Positions 26,757 through 34,246 of a DNA stretch of 64,000 nucleotides are shown in pieces. Numbering within the stretch: position 1 is the first letter of the stretch; every line of letters begins with the position of its first letter. The notes beneath the pieces were generated by a model that saw only the letters and a program-made list of their open reading frames with translations, was not told where the DNA came from and did not search any database. The DNA lies in contig JACKKG010000001.1 in the NCBI GenBank assembly GCA_020637515.1, forward strand, positions 496,001 to 560,000, in the 5' to 3' direction. A program made the translations under genes and the position numbers. Origin of the DNA: Rhodobacter sp. (GTDB lineage: Bacteria; Pseudomonadota; Alphaproteobacteria; Rhodobacterales; Rhodobacteraceae).

Positions 26757-27113
26757 TCAGACCGTGACAGGGGGTGCGCGGGACTGCGCGTGAACCGGTG
26801 CCTCGGGTTGATGCACCAGCGTGACCCGGCGCGCGTAGCGCACCGGCACCAGCCGGCTTGGCGCGCTGAACAGCGGCGTCACCGTATCCGTCAGCGCGGC
26901 CAGCGCGGGCACGCAGTCCGGGCACAGGATCATCGGCCCGTCGGGAACCGGATTGCCCTGCGCGTCGATGGTGATGGTCGTGACGCCGTAACCCGTGCAA
27001 ACCACGGTCTGCCCGACCGCCCGCGCCTGATGGCGGGCGCTGGCCATGGCAAACGAGCCGCCGACAAGCAGCAGCACCAGCAGGACCAGGGAAAGGGCAC
27101 GCGTCGGCTTCAT
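26757..27113 (-). CDS. Small exported protein beside the copper chaperone (DUF2946-like)
   Basis: The 118-residue protein starts with a signal peptide or anchor (MKPTRALSLVLLVLLLVGGSF). It has a CxxxGVTTITIDAQGN...CPDC segment with two possible metal-binding cysteine sites (Cys about 39; Cys about 64 and 67). Proteins with this CPDC pattern that sit beside PCu(A)C chaperones are usually annotated as DUF2946. It is likely periplasmic and concerned with copper handling, but no function is established. The family call is by motif and context only. Confidence 0.6.
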   Translation of the reverse strand: MKPTRALSLVLLVLLLVGGSFAMASARHQARAVGQTVVCTGYGVTTITIDAQGNPVPDGPMILCPDCVPALAALTDTVTPLFSAPSRLVPVRYARRVTLVHQPEAPVHAQSRAPPVTV

Positions 27114-27145
27114 GGCGCCAATCTAATCCGTCTTTGTGGCGGGCA

Positions 27146-27772
27146 CTAGTGCGACCAAACGCGCGGGATCAGCGCCTTGATACGGCCCGCGTGCCCCCGC
27201 GGCGCGGCACAGGCGTCGGCGGTCAGCGCGCGGGCATCGTCGAGCAACGCCTCGGGCGCCGACAGGCGGTCCACCAGGCCCCAGGCCAGCGCCTCGGGGG
27301 CCTCGATCCGGGCCCCACCCATGAGGAGCGTGCGCGCCCGCCCCGAACCGATCAGCGCCGCCATGCGCGCCGGGTCCGAGGGTTGCGGCAGGTAGCCCAG
27401 CTTCATCACCGGATAGAAGAACCTTGCCCCCGGCACCGCCAGCCGGATGTCACAGGCCAGCGCCATGCCGAACGCCCCGCCCGCCAGCGTGCCGTTCAAC
27501 GCCGCGATCGTCAGGCACGGCAGCGCGGCGAGGGTGCCCGACAGCTCCTCCCAGATGGGATCGGTGGCCAGGCCCGCGCGGGCTTCGTCCAGATCGGCGC
27601 CGGCGGAAAAGACCTTTCCGGCGCCGGTCAGGATCAGCGCCTCGGCCCGCTGGCCGGCGTCGCGCAGGTGGTCGATCAGCGCGACCATCATCGCCCGGGT
27701 CAGCGAGTTGGCCTTGTCCGGCCGGTCCAGCGTCAGGATCGTCAGCGCGCCGTCGTCGTCGCGCCGGATCAT
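27146..27772 (-). CDS. Enoyl-CoA hydratase/isomerase family protein
   Basis: The start is ATG 27772, overlapping the SDR stop by ATGA; longer frames are not used. The 208-residue protein is short for the crotonase fold (usually about 260). It has ILTLDRPDKANSLTRAMM, LTGAGKVFSAGADLDEARAG (oxyanion hole 1) and AALNGTLAGGAFGMALACDI (oxyanion hole 2). Two Glu residues expected for hydratase catalysis are not clearly present, so it may be an isomerase or another crotonase activity. It pairs with the upstream SDR as a two-gene unit and probably works on an acyl-CoA. Confidence 0.85.
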   Translation of the reverse strand: MIRRDDDGALTILTLDRPDKANSLTRAMMVALIDHLRDAGQRAEALILTGAGKVFSAGADLDEARAGLATDPIWEELSGTLAALPCLTIAALNGTLAGGAFGMALACDIRLAVPGARFFYPVMKLGYLPQPSDPARMAALIGSGRARTLLMGGARIEAPEALAWGLVDRLSAPEALLDDARALTADACAAPRGHAGRIKALIPRVWSH

Positions 27773-28539
27773 CGGCCCAGCCCCAGCCGCTCGCGGATTG
27801 CTTCGTCGCGCAGGGCGACCTCGGCGCCGCGAAAATCGTCGGCGTCGGGCGAACACATCCACAGCAGCGCCTCGGCCGGCCATTCGGGGGGCACATGCGC
27901 GGCCCAGTCCAGTTGGCTGACGGGGTTGACGCCCGATCCCTTGATCGCGCGCTGCATGTCGGTGGCCACGGTGCCCGGCGACAACGACAGCACCCGCACG
28001 CGGCGCCCGGCCTCGAGATGCGCGGCCTTGGTCAGCATCATCGCCCCCGCCTTTGACGCGCAATAGCCGCTCCAGCCTTCCAGCGGGTTATAGGCCGCAC
28101 CCGACCCCACGGTCAGGATGGTGCCGCCCTCGGCCTGCGCCTGCATCACCGGCAGCGCCGCGCGCATCCCGTGAAACACGCCCTTCAGGTTCACATCGAT
28201 CTGGCGGCCCCAGGCGTCGGGATCGGCCCGCGTCAGCAGCGCGATGGGTTCGATCACGCCGGCATTGTTGATCAGCACATCAAGCCGCCCGTGCATCCGC
28301 ACCATCGTCTGGACCGCAGCCGCGACCTGGCCCGCATCGGCCACGTCGCAGGGGATGAGCGTCGCGCCCACGGCGTCCGCCACGGCCTGCAATGCGGCAG
28401 AGGGGCGCCCGGCCAGACCCAGATTCGCCCCTGCTTCCGCAAAGCGGCGCGCCGTCGCCGCACCGATGCCGCGGCTTGCGCCCGTGATCAGCACCGCCTT
28501 GCCCGCCACCGCTTTCGCCCAAGAAGTCGTGTCCTGCAT
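27769..28539 (-). CDS. Short-chain dehydrogenase/reductase
   Basis: The 256-residue protein is a classical SDR. LITGASRGIGAATARRF is the NAD(P)-binding motif (near residue 18), VLINNAGV the structural Asn motif, and GSGAAYNPLEGWSGYCASKAGA holds the catalytic Ser and YxxxK. The substrate is unknown. It is translationally coupled to an enoyl-CoA hydratase-like gene, so a fatty-acid or hydroxyacyl-CoA step is plausible. It is divergent from the DUF2125 gene. Confidence 0.88.
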   Translation of the reverse strand: MQDTTSWAKAVAGKAVLITGASRGIGAATARRFAEAGANLGLAGRPSAALQAVADAVGATLIPCDVADAGQVAAAVQTMVRMHGRLDVLINNAGVIEPIALLTRADPDAWGRQIDVNLKGVFHGMRAALPVMQAQAEGGTILTVGSGAAYNPLEGWSGYCASKAGAMMLTKAAHLEAGRRVRVLSLSPGTVATDMQRAIKGSGVNPVSQLDWAAHVPPEWPAEALLWMCSPDADDFRGAEVALRDEAIRERLGLGR

Positions 28540-28684
28540 CGCATGTCCCCATCGTTTCCCGCCCTTGGTAACGCGCAGTTTTCTGCCTGACCATATGGAT
28601 GTTGCGGCTTTTCGCTTGACCCCGGGGGGGGCTGGGGCAGAATCCCCGGATGTTTCGCCGCAAGGCCCAAGGGAGTTTTACCGC

Positions 28685-30175
28685 ATGTTTCATCACCCGA
28701 TCCCGTTGAGCGCCGCACTGCTGGCGGTGTTGCTACCGGTGACCGCCGCCGCGCAGCAGATGACCGCAAAAGACGCCTGGGATGCCCTGCGCGCGCTGGC
28801 CGCCGACAACGGCATGGCGATTACCGCCCAGGGGGTCAGCGATTTCGGCACCGCGCTGGAAGCGCGCGGCGTTCACATCTTTCCGACGGACGAGCCCAAT
28901 GCGATGGTGATCGGCATGGCCGACCTGCGGGTCGAGCCGCGCGGCGACATGATCGCGCTGATCCCGTCCGAGACGATCACGGTGGACACACTGTTCGCTG
29001 GTGGCGTCACGCGCGGATTCGAGATCCACCAGGCGGGCGAGATCCGGGGCAACCTGACCGACGACTCCGCCGCGCTGGATCTGGACTTCGGCACGGTCTC
29101 GATGCGGCTGGTATCGTCGAACCGGCGCGGTGCACCCCTGGCCGAGGCCTTCGACGTGGACCTGACCGGGTTCGACGGGTCCCTGCGCGCCACACGCGAC
29201 GGCACGGCCGAGGTCACGCTGGGCTTCGACGGTTCGCGCTATGACTATTCCCTGCCCCAGGGGTTCCCGGGCAGCGGGGGCGCGGTCGCGGCCAGCGGCG
29301 CGACCGAGGCGATCCGGGTGACGTTCTCGGGCGCCGAACTGGACATGCTCGGCGGGCTCGAGGATACGCCCGGCGCCCTGCGCGCCGCCTTTGACGCCGG
29401 ATTCCACGCGCATTTCAGCATGGAGACCGAGGGCGGGACGGGTTCGTCCCAGCAGACGATCGAAGGGGCGCCCGTGTCGATGACGACGCAGTCGGGGCCC
29501 TCGTCGATGACCCTCGACATCGTGGACGGCCGCTTTGACCTGGACATGACCGCGGACGCGGCGCAGTTCTCGGGCTCTTATGCCGGGGTCGCCGGGTCGC
29601 TGGGCCTGGACGGCATGGGCGTGTCGATCGGCGGCCCGCTGGTGGTCACGCCGGACCTGCAACCCGCGCGCTACGCGTTCCACCTGGACAATGTGACGCC
29701 CTCGCCGGAACTGCTGGCGCTGGTCAATGCCGGCGATTTCGCCGGGGAAAGCCTGTCTCTGGCCCTGGACATCCGCGCCGATGCCCGGCTGACGCGCGAA
29801 CTGGGCCCCGATTTCGGCGAGGGCGCGACGCCGCCGTTCGACCTGGATCAACTGCGCCTCGATCAGGTGCTGCTACAGGTCGGGGACAGCGCGTTCACGG
29901 GCAACGGCGCGGCCACGCTGATCGGCGGGATGGCGGCGCAGATCGGCCGCGGGATGCCCAATGCCAACGGCGATTTCACCTTTGACCTCGTCGGCGGGCA
30001 GCGCCTGCTGGACCGGCTGACCGCGCTGGGTCTGGTGCCGCAGGATCAGCTGTTCTTCGTGCGCATGATGATGAACGGACTGGGCCAGCCGGTGGGCGAG
30101 GATCACCTGCGCTCCGAGGTTGCGCTGCGGCCTGGCGGACAGATCACCGTCAACGGCGCGCCGCTGCCGTTCTGA
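28685..30175 (+). CDS. Exported DUF2125 protein
   Basis: The start is ATG 28685 (MFHHPIPLSAALLAVLLPVTAAAQ), a signal peptide with an Ala-x-Ala cleavage site near residue 23. The 496-residue mature part is beta-rich and low in charge, with repeats of alternating hydrophobic strands (for example FDVDLTGFDGSLRATRDG and LSLALDIRADARL). This matches the alphaproteobacterial DUF2125 family, periplasmic proteins of unknown function that resemble large beta-helical or AsmA-like folds. It lies two bases upstream of the proline-racemase-family gene. No catalytic motif is seen. Confidence 0.75.
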   Translation: MFHHPIPLSAALLAVLLPVTAAAQQMTAKDAWDALRALAADNGMAITAQGVSDFGTALEARGVHIFPTDEPNAMVIGMADLRVEPRGDMIALIPSETITVDTLFAGGVTRGFEIHQAGEIRGNLTDDSAALDLDFGTVSMRLVSSNRRGAPLAEAFDVDLTGFDGSLRATRDGTAEVTLGFDGSRYDYSLPQGFPGSGGAVAASGATEAIRVTFSGAELDMLGGLEDTPGALRAAFDAGFHAHFSMETEGGTGSSQQTIEGAPVSMTTQSGPSSMTLDIVDGRFDLDMTADAAQFSGSYAGVAGSLGLDGMGVSIGGPLVVTPDLQPARYAFHLDNVTPSPELLALVNAGDFAGESLSLALDIRADARLTRELGPDFGEGATPPFDLDQLRLDQVLLQVGDSAFTGNGAATLIGGMAAQIGRGMPNANGDFTFDLVGGQRLLDRLTALGLVPQDQLFFVRMMMNGLGQPVGEDHLRSEVALRPGGQITVNGAPLPF

Positions 30176-30177
30176 GC

Positions 30178-31197
30178 GTGCACAGCGCCCGCCATATCCA
30201 GATCGTCGGCTGCCATGCCGAGGGCGAGGTGGGCGATGTCATCACCGGCGGCGTCGCCCCGCCGCCGGGGGACACCCTGTGGGATCAGGCCCGATGGATC
30301 GCCCGCGACGGCGGCTTGCGCGATTTCGTCCTGAACGAACCTCGCGGCGGCGTGTTCCGGCATGTGAACCTGCTGGTGCCAGCCAAGGACCCGCGCGCCC
30401 ATATGGGGTTCATCATCATGGAACCCGCGCACACGCCGCCGATGTCGGGATCGAATGCGATCTGCGTGGCGACGGTGCTGCTGGAAACCGGCATCGTGCC
30501 GATGGTGGAGCCCGTGACCGAGCTGATGCTCGAGGCCCCCGGAGGACTGATCCCGGTGCGCGCGGATTGCGCCGCAGGCCGGGTCGAGCGGGTGCATGTG
30601 CGCAACGTCCCCAGCTTCGCGGCCCGGCTCGACGCCCGGCTCGAGGTGCCGGGCCTGGGCACGCTGACGGTGGACACGGCCTATGGCGGCGACAGTTTCG
30701 TGGTCGTGGACGCCGGGGCGCTGGGCTTTGACCTGACACCCGACGAGGCCCGCGACCTGGCCGAACTGGGCGTTCGCATCACGTCGAACGCGAACAAGCA
30801 ACTGGGCTTTCACCATCCGCGCCACCCCGACTGGACGCATCTGTCGTTCTGCCTGTTCGCCGGCCCCCTGCTGGACGGCCATCGCACCCGCCACGCCGTC
30901 GCCATCGAACCGGGCAAGATCGACCGCTCCCCCACGGGAACGGCCGTCTCGGCGCGCCTGGCGTTGCTGGCCGCGCGCGGGGTGGCTGGGCCCGGTTTCA
31001 CGCTGACCGCGCAGTCGCTGATCGGGTCGCGGTTCCAGGGCACGATCCTGGACCGCGGGCTGATGGGCGATCAACCCGTGATCACGCCCGAGATCAGCGG
31101 CCGCGCCTGGATCACCGGCACCTCGCAACTGATGCTCGACCCACGCGATCCCTGGCCACGCGGCTACCGGCTGTCGGATACCTGGCCCGGGGCATGA
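30178..31197 (+). CDS. Proline racemase superfamily protein
   Basis: The GTG start at 30178 is two bases after the DUF2125 stop. The 339-residue protein has the superfamily fold and both active-site loops. The first normally reads MCGH but here is MSGSNAICVATVLLE (Ser90). The second normally reads DRSPCGTG but here is DRSPTGTAVSAR (Thr253). The superfamily includes proline racemase and 4-hydroxyproline epimerase (Cys/Cys) and trans-3-hydroxy-L-proline dehydratase (Cys/Thr). A Ser/Thr pair does not fit the racemase mechanism well, so a dehydratase-like or other activity is more likely. The family call is firm and the reaction is not. Confidence 0.8.
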   Translation: MHSARHIQIVGCHAEGEVGDVITGGVAPPPGDTLWDQARWIARDGGLRDFVLNEPRGGVFRHVNLLVPAKDPRAHMGFIIMEPAHTPPMSGSNAICVATVLLETGIVPMVEPVTELMLEAPGGLIPVRADCAAGRVERVHVRNVPSFAARLDARLEVPGLGTLTVDTAYGGDSFVVVDAGALGFDLTPDEARDLAELGVRITSNANKQLGFHHPRHPDWTHLSFCLFAGPLLDGHRTRHAVAIEPGKIDRSPTGTAVSARLALLAARGVAGPGFTLTAQSLIGSRFQGTILDRGLMGDQPVITPEISGRAWITGTSQLMLDPRDPWPRGYRLSDTWPGA

Positions 31198-31202
31198 GCG
31201 CC

Positions 31203-31230
31203 GTAAGGTGCGTGCTCGCACGCACCCTAC
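31203..31230. repeat. 28-bp near-perfect palindrome downstream of the racemase gene
   Basis: GGTGCGTGC (31207-31215) and GCACGCACC (31218-31226) are perfect 9-bp arms around a 2-bp loop, and outer GTA/TAC arms pair with one mismatch. It ends 45 bp before a leader ORF. There is no T-tract, so it is more likely a REP-like or protein-binding palindrome than a terminator. Similar GTGCGTGC...GCACGCAC elements occur widely in bacterial intergenic DNA. Confidence 0.5.
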
Positions 31231-31275
31231 CAGGGCCATCTTGATTTCGCGGCGGGGCTCTGCTATCGGCCCCTC

Positions 31276-31365
31276 ATGTTCACGCAAGCGACCCTCAAGC
31301 GCACCGAGAAAACCACCGCTCCGGCGGGGGTCCTAAGGGTGTGTGCGGTCGTGCGGCCGAACTGA
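31276..31365 (+). CDS. Possible 29-residue leader peptide upstream of asd
   Basis: ATG 31276 to TGA 31365 encodes MFTQATLKRTEKTTAPAG followed by 11 more residues. Five of the first 15 residues are Thr, and Thr is an end product of the pathway served by Asd. No strong ribosome site is seen (CGGCCCCTC precedes it). It is followed at once by a region of competing hairpins. It may be a leader peptide or an accidental frame. Confidence 0.25.
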   Translation: MFTQATLKRTEKTTAPAGVLRVCAVVRPN

Positions 31366-31436
31366 AGCCCGAAGCCCCGCCGGTAACCGGACGGGGCGCG
31401 CCAGGCAGGAAACCGGTCCCCGTCCTCTCATGGAGA
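31366..31436 (+). promoter_or_regulatory. Structured 5' leader of asd with alternative hairpins
   Basis: CCCCG (31375-31379) can pair with CGGGG (31392-31396) around a CCGG-type inner stem. The same GGACGGGG (31389-31396) is also perfectly complementary over 8 bases to CCCCGTCC (31418-31425). The two pairings are mutually exclusive. The second ends only 5 bases before the TGGAGA ribosome site (31431-31436) of asd, so it could control translation. The tail 'CAGGAAACCGG' recalls the end of cobalamin riboswitches, but the rest of that motif is absent. Confidence 0.4.
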
Positions 31437-31442
31437 ACGACG

Positions 31443-32519
31443 ATGACCGACCTTTCGCCCCCCCTCGCCCGCGCCGCCGATCCGCTGCGCATCAATCGCC
31501 GCCTTCCCGCCCATCCCGTGGTCGCCATCGTCGGTGCGACCGGCGCGGTCGGGATCGAGCTGATCGAAAGCCTGACCGCCCGCGACTTCCCCGTCGCCGC
31601 GCTGCGGCTTCTGGCCTCGGCCCGGTCGGCGGGCACACGGCTGACGTTCCGCGGCCGCGAACTGGTCGTGCAGGCCCTGACCGAGGACAGTTTCGCCGGC
31701 GTCGATGTCGCGTTCTTCTCGGCCGGTGCGGCGGTCTCGCGCGACTTTGCGCCGCTCGCCGTTCGGGCCGGCGCGGTGGTGGTGGACAATTCCTCGGCCT
31801 TTCGCATGGCGCCCGAGGTGCCCCTGGTCGTCCCCGAGGTGAACGCCCCGGCCATGGACCAGCACGCCGGAATCATCGCCAATCCCAACTGCGTCGCGGC
31901 GATCCTGACCGTCGCCCTTGCGCCCCTGGCGCAGGCGGCCCGCATCCGGCGCCTGAACGTGGCAACCTATCAGGCGGCTTCGGGCGCGGGCGCGGCGGCG
32001 ATGGAGGAGCTGCGCCAGGCGACCGGCGCCTATCTCGACGGGCGCGCCTTTTCGCCGCGTGTCCTGCCCCATCCCTATGCCTTCAACATGTTCAGCCACA
32101 ACGCCGCCGTGGACCCTGACACCGGCTACAACGGCGAAGAAGAGAAGGTCATCGCGGAAACCCGTCGCATTCTGGGCCGCCCGGATCTGCCGGTCAGCAT
32201 CACCTGCATCCGCGTTCCCGTGTTGCGCGCGCACGGCATGGCCGTCACCGTCGAATTCGACGCGCCGCTGTCGGTCGCCGAAGCCCGCCGCCGGATTGCC
32301 GCCGCGCCCGGTCTTCGCCTGGTCGATGACCGCGCGGCCAACCATTTCCCGATGCCGGTCGAAGCCAGCGGGCAAGAGGACGTGCTGGTCGGCCGTCTGA
32401 GGCAGGACCTGGGCGATCCGTCGGGCCGGTCGCTGGCGCTGTTCGTGGTGGGCGATCAGTTGCTGAAGGGCGCGGCCCTGAACGCGGTGCAGATCGCCGA
32501 GGCGCTGTTGCCGCGCTGA
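31443..32519 (+). CDS. asd: Aspartate-semialdehyde dehydrogenase
   Basis: ATG 31443 has a TGGAGA ribosome site; longer in-frame starts run through the structured leader. The 358-residue protein has AIVGATGAVGIELI (NADP site), VVDNSSAFRM and the catalytic Cys150 in IIANPNCVAAIL. YQAASGAGAAAMEEL also matches the family. It reduces aspartyl phosphate to aspartate semialdehyde, the branch to lysine, threonine and methionine. It carries an N-terminal extension of about 20 residues relative to short forms. The leader suggests control at the RNA level. Confidence 0.93.
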   Translation: MTDLSPPLARAADPLRINRRLPAHPVVAIVGATGAVGIELIESLTARDFPVAALRLLASARSAGTRLTFRGRELVVQALTEDSFAGVDVAFFSAGAAVSRDFAPLAVRAGAVVVDNSSAFRMAPEVPLVVPEVNAPAMDQHAGIIANPNCVAAILTVALAPLAQAARIRRLNVATYQAASGAGAAAMEELRQATGAYLDGRAFSPRVLPHPYAFNMFSHNAAVDPDTGYNGEEEKVIAETRRILGRPDLPVSITCIRVPVLRAHGMAVTVEFDAPLSVAEARRRIAAAPGLRLVDDRAANHFPMPVEASGQEDVLVGRLRQDLGDPSGRSLALFVVGDQLLKGAALNAVQIAEALLPR

Positions 32520-32573
32520 CCCTGCACCCTGGCGCGTGCAGCGCGGCCGTCGCGCGCCAGGGCCAAAGCCGGC

Positions 32574-33317
32574 TCAGGCCCTGACGAAACAGGTTACCTG
32601 GTCGATGGTTTCGACCGGCGTGAACCCTGCCGCGCGCAGATCGGATTCCAGCGCGGCCTGATCCCGGTCCCCGCCCGGATAGACGCCCGGGTGCAGTTCC
32701 ATCACGATGACCGAGAACCGCGCCAAAGCCGCCTGTTCCGCGTGGCACAAAGCCAGTTCGGCCCCCTCGATGTCGCAGATCAGCGCCGCCGGTCCGTCGT
32801 CGGGGAACCCCTCCATCAACCGGGTCAAGGTGGTGGTGGGCACGTCGTTGCCGTCTTCGCCGGGCTGGGCAACGTGGCCGACATGGGCGTTGTGCCCGGT
32901 GGCAAAGCGGACAAAGGGCGCGCCGGAATAATCGACCGCCGCGTGCACCGCCAGCGCCGCGCCGGGCAACGCCCCGCGCGCGGCATTGGCGCCGCACACC
33001 GGAACCAGCGCCTTTTCGGCCTCGACCACGATCTGCCGTGCCTCGGGGCCGATCACGCTGCGGGTCAACGCCGAGATCACGCCCACGCAGCCGCCCAGTT
33101 CGATCACATGCGTGCCGGGGGTCACGTATTTGCGGATCAGCGTGGCTTCGCCCACCTCGTAGGGAACCTTGCGCGTCAGGTTGTATCGCATCGACAGGTC
33201 CGACCCCTTGGGCACATGAACCTCGACGCCGTAAGGGTGAAACACCTCGGTCGAGACGCCCAGGCGATCCAGCAGCCACAGGATTGCCGTGCGGCGCTGA
33301 CGTTTCATGAATTTCAT
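32574..33317 (-). CDS. FkbM-family methyltransferase
   Basis: ATG 33317 overlaps the upstream GT2 stop (ATGA); ATG 33308 is an alternative start. The 247-residue protein has HVIELGGCVGVISALTRSVIG (SAM-binding motif I), IVVEAEKALVPV (acidic motif II) and LICDIEGAELALC (motif of the FkbM family). It would O-methylate a sugar or similar substrate using S-adenosylmethionine. Coupling with a GT2 enzyme suggests methylation of a glycan residue. This pair lies 12 kb from the capsule genes and may act on a different polymer or on the same one. Confidence 0.82.
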   Translation of the reverse strand: MKFMKRQRRTAILWLLDRLGVSTEVFHPYGVEVHVPKGSDLSMRYNLTRKVPYEVGEATLIRKYVTPGTHVIELGGCVGVISALTRSVIGPEARQIVVEAEKALVPVCGANAARGALPGAALAVHAAVDYSGAPFVRFATGHNAHVGHVAQPGEDGNDVPTTTLTRLMEGFPDDGPAALICDIEGAELALCHAEQAALARFSVIVMELHPGVYPGGDRDQAALESDLRAAGFTPVETIDQVTCFVRA

Positions 33318-34195
33318 AGCCGTGCTCCGATGTTCGGACGGTTCAGTTGGGCCTGGGTGATGCCGCGCAGATACCCCCAGCGTTCGGCCCGCGCCGGGGC
33401 CGACACCCAGGTCCGCGGCGACAGCGCGCGCGGAATGGCGCGCACCAGGGTCTTCACATAGGCGCCGGTTCGGCCATGCTTGCGCGAGGCGTAGATCCGC
33501 GACCAGCCGAAATGCCACGCCTTGAACCCTTCGATCCGCGGGTCGGGGGCCGATCCACCGCCGCCGGTATGCGTGACCAGCGCGGCGCGGGCCAGTCGCA
33601 GGGTTCCCAGGCCGCGCAGGCGCAGGGACAGGTCGTCGTCCTCGAAGAACAGGAAAATCGCGGGATCAAAGCCGCCCACTGCCTCGAACGCCGCGCGGCG
33701 CACGAAATAGGCCGCACCCGACAGGACCGGCAGCGCGCAATCGGCGGCGGGCGTTCCCTTAGGCATCCATTGGCTGCGGGGCAGCAGATGGCAACTGCGC
33801 TTGAAGGCCCCCTGCCCGGCGTCGTCCTGAAAGCGCGGGTTGAAGGCGACGGCCTCAGGGTGGGCATCGGCGGCGGCGATCAACTGGTCCAGCGTATCGG
33901 GCGCCAGGCGGGCATCGGGGTTCAGAAACAGCAGGAATTCGCTTGTCACACCGGCGGCGCCGCGATTGCAGGCGGGGCCAAAACCCTCGTTCGCGGGATT
34001 TTCGATCAGCGAGACACCGGGACGATCCGCCAGCGCGCGCAACGCGGCGCGATCGCGCGAGGCGTTGTCCACGATCACGCAGGGCGTCCCGTCCGGCAAC
34101 GAGTCCAGCATGGCGCCCAGCACGCCGCTGCTGTTGTAGGCCACGGTAACGACCGTCACGCGATGCTGCGAAAGTGGCACCTGATCCTCATGCAT
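33314..34195 (-). CDS. GT2 glycosyltransferase, rhamnosyltransferase-like
   Basis: The 293-residue protein has the GT2 core: VTVVTVAYNSSGVLGAML, VIVDNASRDRAAL, NEGFGPACNRGA and LLFLNPDARL (DXD-like). The acceptor-side FFEDDDLSLRLRGLG follows, typical of rhamnosyltransferase-like GT2 enzymes. It is translated together with the FkbM methyltransferase gene downstream. A hairpin at 34199-34222 sits directly before its ATG. The role is surface glycan synthesis; the donor sugar is unknown. Confidence 0.82.
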   Translation of the reverse strand: MHEDQVPLSQHRVTVVTVAYNSSGVLGAMLDSLPDGTPCVIVDNASRDRAALRALADRPGVSLIENPANEGFGPACNRGAAGVTSEFLLFLNPDARLAPDTLDQLIAAADAHPEAVAFNPRFQDDAGQGAFKRSCHLLPRSQWMPKGTPAADCALPVLSGAAYFVRRAAFEAVGGFDPAIFLFFEDDDLSLRLRGLGTLRLARAALVTHTGGGGSAPDPRIEGFKAWHFGWSRIYASRKHGRTGAYVKTLVRAIPRALSPRTWVSAPARAERWGYLRGITQAQLNRPNIGARL

Positions 34196-34198
34196 GGA

Positions 34199-34222
34199 CC
34201 CCCCGGTGTCGCCACCGGGGGG
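34199..34222 (-). terminator. Strong hairpin between pnp and the GT2 gene
   Basis: CCCCCCGGTG (34199-34208) and CACCGGGGGG (34213-34222) form a perfect 10-bp stem with a 4-base loop. It follows pnp on the minus strand by 25 bp and precedes the GT2 ATG by 3 bp. There is no T-tract on the minus strand (CTTTG is on the plus side), so it may end pnp transcripts poorly or instead affect mRNA decay or translation of the GT2 gene. Confidence 0.5.
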
Positions 34223-34246
34223 CTTTGAGTCATACGCCAGGGCCGA

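Noticed and set aside
31366..31442. Cobalamin riboswitch upstream of asd
   Set aside because: Only a CAGGAAACCGG-like end segment is present. The conserved core boxes and receptor helices are not found, and asd is not a B12 gene.
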